Source: an uncultured Roseovarius sp. (GTDB lineage Bacteria > Pseudomonadota > Alphaproteobacteria > Rhodobacterales > Rhodobacteraceae). From it: DNA of 64,000 nt. The number at the start of each line of letters is the position of its first letter. Position 1 is the stretch's first letter. The notes beneath the pieces are model-generated. The model saw nothing but the letters and a program-made list of their open reading frames with translations. It had not been told where the DNA came from and searched no databases. Of this stretch, positions 43,772-52,167 are shown piece after piece. The stretch is from positions 65,944 to 129,943 of the forward strand of contig NZ_CAMYMD010000100.1 in NCBI RefSeq assembly GCF_947259555.1, given 5' to 3'. The translations under genes were made by a program, and so were the position numbers.

Positions 43772-44509
43772 ATGAAACTGCTTCTTATCAACCCGAACAC
43801 AACCGCTTCGATGACCCGAAAGGCCGAAGTGGCGGCCCGCAATGTGGCCCGCCCCGACACCCAGCTGATCGCGACCACCTCGAAATCCGGGCCGCACAGC
43901 ATCGAAGGGTTCTACGATGTTGCCGTTTGCGTGCCCGGACTGCTGGAAGAGGCACGGCAGCACCGCGATGTCGATGCGGTTATTGTTGCCTGTTTCGACG
44001 ACACCGGGCTGGACGCCATGCGCTGCCTGTTTGACGTCCCCGTCATCGGCATCGGTGAGGCAGGTTATCACGCGGCGGCCATGGTGTCGCACCGGTTCTC
44101 GGTGGTGACGACGCTTAGCCGATCGGTGGCCGGCATATCCGACAATCTCAATCGCTACGGTCTCGCAGCGAAATGCGCCAGCGTCAGGGCCACCGACATT
44201 CCGGTGTTGAAACTGGAGGAGCGCGATCCGGCCAGTCTTGCACAAATCCGGTCCGAAATCAGAGCCGCCATCGAAATTGACAAGGCCGAGGCAGTCGTCC
44301 TCGGCTGCGCTGGCATGGCCAACCTGATGCAAGAGCTTTCCGAGGAATTCGGCATTCCGATAATCGACGGCATTGCCTGCGCGATTGGGATGGCGGAGGC
44401 ATTGGTGGCGGCCGGTCTTTCAACGTCAAAGGTGGGGGCCTATGCGCCTGCCGTGAACAAGCAGGATGTTGTTGGCGACCTGATGAGCGAAGCTACGGCC
44501 CGTCCATAG
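43772..44509 (+). CDS. Asp/Glu/hydantoin racemase-family protein
   Basis: This 245-residue protein begins MKLLLINPNTTASMT, the hallmark start of hydantoin racemase (HyuE) relatives. It has the two catalytic cysteines of a cofactor-independent racemase, C74 (IVACFDDTGLD) and C179 (VVLGCAGMANL). It would interconvert D and L forms of a 5-substituted hydantoin or of a related amino acid. It is the last gene of the importer operon. Its co-occurrence with hyuA/hyuB about 12 kb upstream points to import and use of a chiral cyclic ureide or amide; this link is inferred. Confidence 0.85.
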   Translation: MKLLLINPNTTASMTRKAEVAARNVARPDTQLIATTSKSGPHSIEGFYDVAVCVPGLLEEARQHRDVDAVIVACFDDTGLDAMRCLFDVPVIGIGEAGYHAAAMVSHRFSVVTTLSRSVAGISDNLNRYGLAAKCASVRATDIPVLKLEERDPASLAQIRSEIRAAIEIDKAEAVVLGCAGMANLMQELSEEFGIPIIDGIACAIGMAEALVAAGLSTSKVGAYAPAVNKQDVVGDLMSEATARP

Positions 44510-44644
44510 GGCGGTCCGCCCCCCGAGTTTTCGGTAGAGCACGCGGGATTGGCACATGCCGGAAGCGGTCAAGATACGCCTTGGCACCGCCTACACGGCG
44601 ACGCAAGCCCGCAGCTTTGCCCGGTCTACAAGACACGCTTCCCG

Positions 44645-46123
44645 CTATCGCATGACGAACGGGTTCGTCATGGGCGTTTGTGATGTGCTGACCCACGTCG
44701 TCCTGGTGCGCGTGTAGTCCAGCACCGCCTCCAGCCCCGCTTCGCGCCCATATCCCGAGTGGTCAAAACCACCGAAGGGCGCAATCGGCGAAATGGCGCG
44801 GTAGGTGTTGATCCAGCAAATCCCGGCGCGCAATCTTTGGGATACGCGATGCGCCCGCGCGAGGTTTTCGGTGAATACACCAGATCCCAACCCGTACGGC
44901 GTTGCATTGGCCAGGGCGATGGCCTCTTCTTCGGTGTCGAAGGGCAAAAGCGACATCACCGGCCCGAACATTTCGACATGCAGCGTTTCGGTATCGGGGT
45001 CCGCGCACTCCACAAGGGTCGGTGCCATGAAATTGCCAGCCCGGTCCAGCGCCGCACCGCCGAACCGGATTTTCGCCCCTCGGGCACGCGCACCGGCAAG
45101 GGTGTCGGTGATCCGTTCGATCTGTGCGCGGGTGCAAAGCGGTCCGATATGCGTCCCGGGCAACAGCGGGTCCCCGACGACAATGCCGGCGGCCTTTTCC
45201 TCGATACGCTGTGCAAGACTCTCAAAAACGGAACGCTGTACAAGGCCGCGGGATCCGGCGACGCAACTTTGACCGGAGGCCCCGAAGTTACCGGCGATCA
45301 AGCCATTCGCAGCCCCGTCAAGATCGGCGTCCTCGAACACCAGGATCGGAGACTTGCCGCCCAGTTCGAGCGTGGTGACCGCGAAATTCTCGGCCGAGTT
45401 GCGGACCACGTGGCGCGCGGTCTCCGGCCCGCCGGTAAAGGCGATCCGGTCCACACCGGGGTGCTGCGTCAACGGAATGGCGCAGTTCTCCGCATCCCCG
45501 GTGATGACCGAGACGACACCCGGCGGAAAGCCCGCCTGCTCGATCAGGCGGGCCAATTCGAACATCGGGGCGGGGGCCACTTCTGACGCTTTCAGGACGA
45601 CGGCACATCCCGCCGCCAACGCGGGCCCCAGTTTTGTCGCGGTCAGGAACATCTGCGCGTTCCACGGCACGATGGCGGCGACCACACCGATCGGAAGGCG
45701 TTGGGTAAAGACGTGCATATCCGGCTTGTCGATGGGCAGGACCGCGCCCTCGATCTTGTCGGCAAGCCCGGCATAATAGCGATAATAGTCGCCGACATAG
45801 GCGGTCTGACCTTTGGTTTCGGCCAGCAGCTTGCCGCTGTCCGTCGTCTCGACCCGGCCGATCTCTCCGGCGTGCTCTTCCACAAGGTCGGCAAGACGAT
45901 ACAGTAGCTTGCCACGGGCGGTCTGGCTCATGTCGCGCCAGACGGGATCATCCATCACACGCGTGGCGGCCCGCACCGCGCGGTCCACGTCTTCCGGCGC
46001 GGCACAGGCGAACGTGGCCCAATCCCCGCCGGTCGCGGGATTGACCGAAGTCATCGTCTGACGGGCGGCGCCATCGGTCCACTCTCCGTCGATGAAAAGG
46101 CGGTAATGCGGTTTCTGGTCCAT
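44645..46123 (-). CDS. Aldehyde dehydrogenase of the flavin monooxygenase operon
   Basis: This ALDH, about 492 residues, has [34 protein letters not shown] (cofactor loop), [18 protein letters not shown] and the Cys motif GASGQSCVAGSR, then INTYRAISPIAPFGGFDHSGYGREAG. I prefer the ATG at 46123 (AAGGATCACGCA upstream) over the ATG at 46138, which overlaps the previous stop. It is the last gene of the - strand operon starting at 49443 and would oxidise the semialdehyde released after ring opening, as succinate semialdehyde dehydrogenase does in pyridine pathways. The substrate is inferred from context only. Confidence 0.87.
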   Translation of the reverse strand: MDQKPHYRLFIDGEWTDGAARQTMTSVNPATGGDWATFACAAPEDVDRAVRAATRVMDDPVWRDMSQTARGKLLYRLADLVEEHAGEIGRVETTDSGKLLAETKGQTAYVGDYYRYYAGLADKIEGAVLPIDKPDMHVFTQRLPIGVVAAIVPWNAQMFLTATKLGPALAAGCAVVLKASEVAPAPMFELARLIEQAGFPPGVVSVITGDAENCAIPLTQHPGVDRIAFTGGPETARHVVRNSAENFAVTTLELGGKSPILVFEDADLDGAANGLIAGNFGASGQSCVAGSRGLVQRSVFESLAQRIEEKAAGIVVGDPLLPGTHIGPLCTRAQIERITDTLAGARARGAKIRFGGAALDRAGNFMAPTLVECADPDTETLHVEMFGPVMSLLPFDTEEEAIALANATPYGLGSGVFTENLARAHRVSQRLRAGICWINTYRAISPIAPFGGFDHSGYGREAGLEAVLDYTRTRTTWVSTSQTPMTNPFVMR

Positions 46124-46134
46124 TGCGTGATCCT

Positions 46135-47169
46135 TCATTGAAAGGCGGGCATGACGTCGTCAATGAACCGCGCAAGGGACGCGCGCTTGCGCGCCGAATC
46201 CATGCCGGAATCAACCCAGAAGGCAAATTCGTCATAGCCAAGATCTTCGTAGCGTTTCAGGCGGTCAATCACCTCCTGTTTCGTACCGAAAAGAAGATCG
46301 CGCTGCAATTTCTCTGGCGCAATCATCGGGTTGGCCGCGATCTCGTCCTGGGACAACGACTTGATCAAGCCCTGGCTGACCGGGCGTTCGTTCTTGAACC
46401 ACGCGAAGAAATAGGCGTAGTAGCGCGAAATCTCTCGTGCGGCGACAGCCACATCATCGTCATCCGCGCCGACATAGGCGTGTTGCAACAGCATGATTTT
46501 GGGACGGGGGCCACCCTGTCCGTCGCAGGCCGCAGTGAACCGGTCCATCAGGGATGTCACCTCGTCCATCCCTTGCCAAAGCGGTGTGACCTGTACGTTG
46601 AACCCGTTTTTCACCGCGAATTCGTGGCTGTTGGGGTCCCGTGCCGCGATCCAGATCGGCGGCCCGCCCCGTTGGACCGGTTTCGGTGCCGAACTTGTGG
46701 ACGGAAACGCAAAGAACGCACCTTCATGGTCGCAATCGCCCGCCCAAAGCCGGGGCAATAGCGGGGCCATCTCGCGCATCCGCTGGCCCGCGGTCCAGGC
46801 ATCCAGCCCGGGCACCATCCGTTCGTATTCATAGCTGTAGGCCCCCCGCGCGATACCCAGCTCGATCCGGCCAGCCGTGATCTGATCTGCCGCAGCCGCC
46901 TCACCGGCCAGCCGGATCGGATGCCAGAAGGGCGCGATGACCGTGCCGGTGCCCAGGCGAATGTTCTTCGTATGATGCGCCAGATCGACCAGCGGCAGAA
47001 ACGGATTGGGGGCCATGGTAAATTCCATGCCGTGATGTTCGCCTGTCCAGATAGCCCGCATTCCCCCCTCATCGGCCATTTTGCAGAGACCGACAAAATC
47101 CTTGTAGAGCGTGTCGTAGTCCTGGTCCGGAGTCAGGCGCTCCATATGCGCGAAAAGGGAAAAATCCAT
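46135..47169 (-). CDS. LLM-class (luciferase-like) flavin-dependent monooxygenase
   Basis: The 344-residue protein has the bacterial-luciferase TIM-barrel fold: MDFSLFAHMERLTPDQDYDTLY, AIWTGEHHGMEFTMAPNPFLPLVDLAHHTKNIRLGTGTVIAPFWHPIRLAGEAAAADQ split across the first 100 residues, then GRIELGIARGAYSYEYERM. Such enzymes use reduced FMN supplied by a partner reductase to insert oxygen; the gene for a flavin reductase is immediately upstream (47182). RutA and PyrA, which open pyrimidine and pyridine rings, belong to this class. It overlaps no gene upstream (12-base gap) and nearly abuts the ALDH gene. Confidence 0.88.
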   Translation of the reverse strand: MDFSLFAHMERLTPDQDYDTLYKDFVGLCKMADEGGMRAIWTGEHHGMEFTMAPNPFLPLVDLAHHTKNIRLGTGTVIAPFWHPIRLAGEAAAADQITAGRIELGIARGAYSYEYERMVPGLDAWTAGQRMREMAPLLPRLWAGDCDHEGAFFAFPSTSSAPKPVQRGGPPIWIAARDPNSHEFAVKNGFNVQVTPLWQGMDEVTSLMDRFTAACDGQGGPRPKIMLLQHAYVGADDDDVAVAAREISRYYAYFFAWFKNERPVSQGLIKSLSQDEIAANPMIAPEKLQRDLLFGTKQEVIDRLKRYEDLGYDEFAFWVDSGMDSARKRASLARFIDDVMPAFQ

Positions 47170-47181
47170 CCCGGGTTCCTT

Positions 47182-48102
47182 TCATGCGTTGTGCGTTTCG
47201 CCGGCAACTTCATCGCCCAGGTAAAGCGTGAATGCGCGGCCTCGCGTTTCGAGGGCAAAGCGGGCCATCATCGTCGTGATCGCCGGCGTGGTGTATCGCT
47301 GGACCGGCAGATCGTCTGGCGCGACGCAGCGCAGCCCCGTATCGGCGGTTCGCGCCGTCGCCGTGGCCAGAACATAGGTGTGGTGCGTCCCGAGCCTGTG
47401 ATCGTCAAAGGCCGAGTAGACCCGGTTCAGATCCGCCGAAATCCCGCGCTGTGCCAGCCCGGCGGCCAGGGCTTCCAACTGGTTGGTCCGGCCTTGCATG
47501 GTGATCTGGGGTGGTCTCAGGCCATCGGCCGTCTGCTCCAGAAGGATGCCGGCCTCGGTCTCGATGATCGCCCCGACGACCGCGCCGCGTTCCGCGCTTT
47601 CGCCGGTCGCGCGTTCCAGCCCGAGGCTGAAATAGCGCCCGCCGCCATAGCCCAACCCCGCGCTGCCATCGTGATCGAAGGCAACAACCCGGCCCAGAAG
47701 GATACAGTGATCGCCCGCCGGGATCGCCTGTTGGGTCGCGCAGGAGAAACGCGCCACCGCGCCCCGGATGACGGGAACATCGTGCAGGTCGATATCATGC
47801 GCGACCCGCGCGAACCTGTCGCCTTTGAACCCGGCAAAGGTATTCGACACATCTTCCTGCCCTTCCGCCAGGACACTGACAGCAAAATGCGACGCGGCCC
47901 GAAACGTCTCGAACGACGACAGGGACTTGCCCGGGCAAACCAACAGCAACGGCGGGTCCAGCGAAACCGAGGCGAAAGAATTTGCCGTGAAACCTACCGG
48001 TTGTCCCTCCGGCGTGCGCGCGGTGATCACCGTCACGCCAGTCAGGAAGCTGCCGAATGCATTGCGCAGGTCGCGCGGGTTGAAATCCGTCATCGCTGAC
48101 AC
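47182..48102 (-). CDS. Flavin reductase (HpaC/RutF-like) with C-terminal extension
   Basis: The 306-residue protein has an N-terminal flavin reductase domain (about residues 5-165: FGSFLTGVTVITARTPEGQPVGFTANSF, SLDPPLLLVCPG, DHCILLGRVVAFDHD). It makes FMNH2 for the adjacent monooxygenase. Most HpaC/RutF proteins end near residue 165; here another ~140 residues follow (TNQLEALAAGLAQRG, SAFDDHRLGTHHTYVLA) that I do not recognise with certainty. The gene overlaps the hydrolase upstream by 13 bases. A start at the second Met (residue 4) is possible. Confidence 0.85.
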   Translation of the reverse strand: MSAMTDFNPRDLRNAFGSFLTGVTVITARTPEGQPVGFTANSFASVSLDPPLLLVCPGKSLSSFETFRAASHFAVSVLAEGQEDVSNTFAGFKGDRFARVAHDIDLHDVPVIRGAVARFSCATQQAIPAGDHCILLGRVVAFDHDGSAGLGYGGGRYFSLGLERATGESAERGAVVGAIIETEAGILLEQTADGLRPPQITMQGRTNQLEALAAGLAQRGISADLNRVYSAFDDHRLGTHHTYVLATATARTADTGLRCVAPDDLPVQRYTTPAITTMMARFALETRGRAFTLYLGDEVAGETHNA

Positions 48103-48872
48103 TCCCGGGCAAAGCCCCCAAGTTTGTGGTTCACCATGTCGGCATGGGTCATCGGCATCATGTGAGCCGCACCCTGAATAATCTCGGCACGCCCATCAGG
48201 CACCAACGCGGCCATGGCTTGAGACATCTGCGGCGTCGAATTCGGCTCCCGGCTCCCGGTCATGAACAGCGCGGGCATACGCAGCGCTTCAAGATGCTCC
48301 GCCGCCGGTCCGTTCGCGTGGGCAAAGACCGAATAGGCGGCCTTGTAGCCTGCGGGATCGACCCCTCTCAGCCATTCCTCGCAGGCCTTCCGTTCAGGGC
48401 ACGCGCGCTCACCGAACCACCGCGCCAGCGGTTCCGACGGATCGGGGGCCTGCGCCGGATCCAGCATCGCCGCCCGTTCGGAGACGGCCTTGCCAGCAGC
48501 GCTGTCGCGGCGAAAAATCGCGTTCATCGCCACCACCCCCCGCAGGCGCTCGGGGTACCTTGCCGCCAGGTCCAGCGCGATCATCGCCCCCATCGAATGC
48601 CCCACCACGACCGCTGCATCGTCAAGACATTCGGCGGCGAGGGCCGTGTAGTCACCCAACCCTGCCGGACCGGGCAGGACCGGGCTGTCGCCATGCCCGG
48701 GCATGTCCGGGGCGACCACGCTGAATCCATCGGCAACCAGCGCATCGATCTGGCGCGCCCAGGCTTCGGCACGAAGCCCCACGCCGTGCAACATCACGAC
48801 ACGCGGGCCCTGCCCCTGAACGATCGCAGCAAGAGTGCCAACCTCAGACCGAGGCCGGATTGTCCACGTCAT
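48090..48872 (-). CDS. Alpha/beta hydrolase
   Basis: This alpha/beta hydrolase, about 260 residues, shows the oxyanion stretch VVMLHGVGLRAEAWARQ, the PDMPGHGDS strand, nucleophile elbow VGHSMGAMI (Ser), and catalytic His in QGAAHMMPMTHAD. In the Rut pathway a similar hydrolase (RutD) acts on an enamine/amide intermediate after ring opening, which fits its neighbours. The ATG at 48872 is chosen because it begins the conserved domain; it overlaps the DUF1185 gene by 29 bases, and the frame is open further upstream. Confidence 0.85.
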   Translation of the reverse strand: MTWTIRPRSEVGTLAAIVQGQGPRVVMLHGVGLRAEAWARQIDALVADGFSVVAPDMPGHGDSPVLPGPAGLGDYTALAAECLDDAAVVVGHSMGAMIALDLAARYPERLRGVVAMNAIFRRDSAAGKAVSERAAMLDPAQAPDPSEPLARWFGERACPERKACEEWLRGVDPAGYKAAYSVFAHANGPAAEHLEALRMPALFMTGSREPNSTPQMSQAMAALVPDGRAEIIQGAAHMMPMTHADMVNHKLGGFARECQR

Positions 48873-49443
48873 GGCCCAGTTCCTTGAGGTCTTGGTAACG
48901 ATCACCGATCCGATGATGCGGGCGGCCGCTTGTGGCTGCGCCCAGAACGACGACGATTTCATCGGCTCGCGGCGCATCGGGAATCGCGAACTGGATCGTC
49001 AGATAATGCGACCGCCGCCCCGCGTCGTTCTTGTCCATCAGCGGAACCGCGATCGGGGCATTCGCGCCGCCACGCGTATTGGTAAACGCCAGATAGGACT
49101 TCGCCTGAACCGCTTCGCGGTAGTGGTTTCCAAAGCGCAAGGTGTGGATCAGGCCCGAGGCGTGCTCAATCTCGCCATCCAGACCCACGACGGCCGCTTT
49201 GCCATAGGCCTCGATCTTGTCGCCGCCACCGGCCAGCGCGATCATCCGCTCGGTCAGCACCTTGCCCAGTACCGGGCCATAGGCGTGAATCTCGGGTTTC
49301 AGGTCCTCGACATAGCGGCCCGCCCACGGATTGCGCACGACCGCCGCCACGGCGAACATGCGCCAAGGGTCTACGGCGGCTCGAAACCCCTCTGTCAGCA
49401 CGTCCTCGTCATATGTCACGATCTTGCGAATGTCCGGCTGCAT
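48844..49443 (-). CDS. DUF1185 (amino acid synthesis) family protein
   Basis: This 199-residue protein matches the family named amino acid synthesis (PF06684, DUF1185) by its pattern IRKIVTYDEDVLTEG, AAVVRNPWAGRYVEDLKP, GPVLGKVLTERM, EAYGKAAVVGLDGEIEHASGLIHTLRFGNHYREA. The biochemical role of the family is not established to my knowledge. The start is the ATG at 49443 with AAAGGAG upstream. It is the first gene of the operon that includes the hydrolase, flavin reductase, LLM monooxygenase and ALDH, and is divergent from a LysR gene, so it is probably a pathway enzyme. Confidence 0.85.
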   Translation of the reverse strand: MQPDIRKIVTYDEDVLTEGFRAAVDPWRMFAVAAVVRNPWAGRYVEDLKPEIHAYGPVLGKVLTERMIALAGGGDKIEAYGKAAVVGLDGEIEHASGLIHTLRFGNHYREAVQAKSYLAFTNTRGGANAPIAVPLMDKNDAGRRSHYLTIQFAIPDAPRADEIVVVLGAATSGRPHHRIGDRYQDLKELGHDVDNPASV

Positions 49444-49521
49444 GAATGCGCTCCTTTCTGCTTGAGCCGGTTGTCTGACGGGTGGTGGATTTTTACAAAT
49501 GAAAGAACTATGCACTCATCT

Positions 49522-49536
49522 ATTAGTATTACTAAT
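49522..49536. promoter_or_regulatory. LysR-type operator candidate in divergent promoter
   Basis: ATTAGTA-T-TACTAAT is a perfect 7-bp inverted repeat containing T-N11-A (T49523, A49535), located between the DUF1185 gene start (49443, -) and the lysR start (49550, +). It stands out against the GC-rich surroundings and is a likely binding site for that LysR protein. Confidence 0.55.
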
Positions 49537-49549
49537 GTCTGGATTGATC

Positions 49550-50419
49550 ATGGCCCGCTCCCTTCCTCCGATGACATGGTTCCGCGTCTTCGAAGCCGCC
49601 GCGCGACACCTCAGCTTTACCGCCGCAGCCGCGGAAATCGGCTTGACGCAATCGGCGGTCAGCCAACAGATCAAGGCGCTTGAGACACGGTTGCGCGTTG
49701 CCTTGTTCAATCGGCTGCCACGTGGGCTTGCGCTTACCGATGACGGACGCCGCTTGCTGCCGCATGTGAGCGCCGCGCTTGAGCGTCTGACTGCCGCAAC
49801 CGATATGTTTGATGTCGGGCCGTCAGACGAGCTTCTGACCATCGCCACGTCGGTCAGCATCGCGCAATGGGTTCTGGCCCCTCGTCTGGACGAATTCACG
49901 GCAGTGCATCCACACTTGCGCGTCCGGCTCCTGAGCGCGATCTGGCCGGATGATTTTCAAAGCGCCATGGCAGATGTCGAAATTCGCTTTGGGTCGTCCA
50001 AACAAGCCGGCAAGAACGCGCATGCGCTGACGCCAAACCGGCTGATCGCACTCACATCACCGAAGCTGACCTGTCGGCTGCCACAGGCGCAGCTGATCGA
50101 AACCGTGGGCACCTCAGACGGCTGGAAAACCTGGGGCATGGCCGCTGGTCTGCCCGGTCTGACCCCCTCCCTTTTCACCGACAGCTATGGCATGGCGCTG
50201 CAACTGGCGGCCCATGGCCAGGGCGTGGCTCTTGTCAGCGAATTACTCGCCGGTCACGCGTTGGCCTCGGGTCAATTGATCCTGGCGCACGAGGCGGCAA
50301 TTGATGGCAAGGAGGGCTATCACCTGACAGTAAATCGACCATCCGGGGCCGCATCGGATTTCAGTGCCTGGCTACTCACACAATCGCAGTCTTTCGGGCA
50401 GAGGGAAAATCAGGGCTGA
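49550..50419 (+). CDS. LysR-family regulator (GcvA-like) of the flavin monooxygenase operon
   Basis: This LTTR, about 289 residues, has the GcvA/AmpR-type N terminus (LPPMTWFRVFEAAARHLSFTAAAAEIGLTQSAVSQQIKALE, an HTH at about residues 4-45 in pieces) and the effector domain FTDSYGMALQLAAHGQGVALVSE. I chose the ATG at 49550 because the GcvA-type domain begins there; the in-frame ATG at 49499 would add 17 unusual residues that run through the palindrome. It is divergent from the - strand operon, which it presumably activates. Confidence 0.9.
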   Translation: MARSLPPMTWFRVFEAAARHLSFTAAAAEIGLTQSAVSQQIKALETRLRVALFNRLPRGLALTDDGRRLLPHVSAALERLTAATDMFDVGPSDELLTIATSVSIAQWVLAPRLDEFTAVHPHLRVRLLSAIWPDDFQSAMADVEIRFGSSKQAGKNAHALTPNRLIALTSPKLTCRLPQAQLIETVGTSDGWKTWGMAAGLPGLTPSLFTDSYGMALQLAAHGQGVALVSELLAGHALASGQLILAHEAAIDGKEGYHLTVNRPSGAASDFSAWLLTQSQSFGQRENQG

Positions 50420-50808
50420 CTGTTGATTGTCACTGAAACCTGACCCGGCATTGTCACCGAGACGTGATCCACCCAATTATTATGGTCTGTGGGTCTTGAT
50501 GTCGGTGATATCGGTCGCCCAAACCGCATCGGACGCAGCCCACCGGATCTGCATTTCCCCAGGTTGCGGCGCACCAAGCACATGGAACCTGTCGCCGGTT
50601 TTCTGTGCATTCGGGGCATGAGCCGTTGCGGCAAGTTTCATTCCATCCACAACATATTGTCATTACCCCCAACAATTTGCTTTACAGGCCGCGCCGGAGA
50701 CCGCACCATATATTGTATGGGCGAAGGGATTGGCCCCCGCCCGTAGAGCAGGCACCCAGCGCTTGGGGCTCAATACGACCCTCGCGCTATAGCAAATGAG
50801 GCGGCGCC
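50420..50808. other. Intergenic region with possible insertion-sequence remnant
   Basis: 389 bases without a convincing gene. Near the left end are two similar 20-mers (50427-50446 and 50451-50470; 16 of 20 identical; 24-base period), beginning TTGTCAC, which resemble the repeated ends of IS21-family elements. On the - strand 50641-50480 is an open frame of 53 codons ending with VWATDITDIKTHRP, which recalls the first catalytic region of DDE transposases but is too short to be sure. The right part should hold the promoter of the YbjN gene. No complete mobile element is present. Confidence 0.3.
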
Positions 50809-51309
50809 ATGGCACTTTCAGAGCAATTCCTGCAAGACGACATTCACCCCATTGATATCGTTGAGCATATCGCCGAACATCACGACTGGGAATTCGACCG
50901 CATCGGCGACGACCAGATCGCCATGGCCGTCGAAGCCCAATGGCGCACCTATTCCCTCACGCTGGCGTGGTCCGGCTTTGACGAAACGCTGCGATTGGTC
51001 TGCACCTTCGAGATGGACCCGCCTGCCGAAAAATTGCCCGCACTGTTCGAGATCTTGAATGAAATCAACGATCAGTGCTGGGCTGGCTCCTTTACCTGGT
51101 GGGCCGAGCAAAAACTGATGGTCTACCGCTACGGTCTGGTGCTGGCAGGTGGTCAGGTCGCCAGCCCCGAGCAGATCGACACGATGCTCCACGCGGCGGT
51201 CATGAGCGCAGAGCGCTATTACCCCGCACTGCAACTGTCGATCTGGGGCGATCAATCCCCCCGCGACGCCATGCAAGTCGCCATTGCAGAGGCTTACGGC
51301 CGCGCGTAA
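50809..51309 (+). CDS. YbjN-domain protein
   Basis: This 166-residue protein belongs to the YbjN family (PF10722), soluble proteins of uncertain role that may act as regulators or chaperones. The stretch LRLVCTFEMDPPAEKLPALFEILNEINDQCWAGSFTWW is characteristic of the alphaproteobacterial form, which is regularly found just upstream of proC, as here. It is followed by proC after 42 bases, so the two may be co-transcribed. Confidence 0.85.
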   Translation: MALSEQFLQDDIHPIDIVEHIAEHHDWEFDRIGDDQIAMAVEAQWRTYSLTLAWSGFDETLRLVCTFEMDPPAEKLPALFEILNEINDQCWAGSFTWWAEQKLMVYRYGLVLAGGQVASPEQIDTMLHAAVMSAERYYPALQLSIWGDQSPRDAMQVAIAEAYGRA

Positions 51310-51351
51310 AACTGGCCCTCTCAAGGCAACGGCAGATGAGGGGGCACATCC

Positions 51352-52167
51352 ATGACACTGGACGATCTGGCTGAAAAGGGTCTCGTCTTGCTCGGCTGCG
51401 GCAAGATGGGCAGCGCCATGTTGCAGGGCTGGCTCGCGAACGGTTTGCCGCCTGCCTCGGTCTGGGTGATCGACCCCAAACCGTCAGACTGGCTGCGCGG
51501 TACCGGCGTTCATCTCAATATCGAGTTGCCAAGCAACCCCGCTATCGTTCTGGTGGCGGTCAAGCCCCAAATGATGGGCGAGGCCCTGCCGAGCCTCACG
51601 GCAATGGGCAATGGCGCAACGCTGTTCGTCTCCGTGGCCGCCGGCACACCCATCGCCGCATTCGAGACCATTCTGGGCGACAAGAGCCCGATCGTGCGCG
51701 CAATGCCCAACACTCCGGCCGCCGTCGCGCGGGGCATCACCGCAATCATCGGCAATGCCAATGCGACCAGCGAACAGCTCGATCTCGCCGAGATGCTGCT
51801 GCGTGCGGTGGGCCAGGTCGTGCGCCTCGAACACGAAGGCCAGATGGACGCGGTCACCGGCCTGTCGGGCTCGGGGCCGGCCTATGTGTTTCACATGATC
51901 GAATGCATGGCCAAGGCGGGCGAGGCTCAGGGCCTCTCGCCCGACCTTGCCATGCAATTGGCGCAAGCGACGGTCGCCGGTGCCGGGGCATTGGCCGAGG
52001 CGGCAGAAGAGCCGCCCGCCCAACTGCGCCAGAATGTGACCAGCCCCAATGGAACCACGCAAGCCGGGCTTGAGGTGCTGATGAACGCTGACACAGGCTT
52101 GCCACCATTGATGAAAAAGACCGTCGCCGCCGCCGCCGACCGCTCGCGGGAGCTGCGCAATGGCTGA
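51352..52167 (+). CDS. proC: Pyrroline-5-carboxylate reductase
   Basis: ProC makes proline from pyrroline-5-carboxylate with NAD(P)H. The 271-residue protein has the Rossmann start LLGCGKMGSAMLQGW, the ProC marker AVKPQMM, AMPNTPAAVARGITAI, and the C-terminal signature GSGPAYVFHMIECMAKAGEAQGL and SPNGTTQAGLEVL. The glycine motif is GCGKMG, as in many ProC proteins. It overlaps csaA by 8 bases. This is likely a housekeeping biosynthetic gene, not part of the catabolic clusters. Confidence 0.95.
   Translation: MTLDDLAEKGLVLLGCGKMGSAMLQGWLANGLPPASVWVIDPKPSDWLRGTGVHLNIELPSNPAIVLVAVKPQMMGEALPSLTAMGNGATLFVSVAAGTPIAAFETILGDKSPIVRAMPNTPAAVARGITAIIGNANATSEQLDLAEMLLRAVGQVVRLEHEGQMDAVTGLSGSGPAYVFHMIECMAKAGEAQGLSPDLAMQLAQATVAGAGALAEAAEEPPAQLRQNVTSPNGTTQAGLEVLMNADTGLPPLMKKTVAAAADRSRELRNG

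Noticed and set aside
44505..44535. Possible rho-independent terminator after the racemase gene
   Set aside because: GGGC-GGTCC-GCCC gives only a 4-bp stem with no clean T-run, and the convergent junction lacks the repeat element. Too weak to list.
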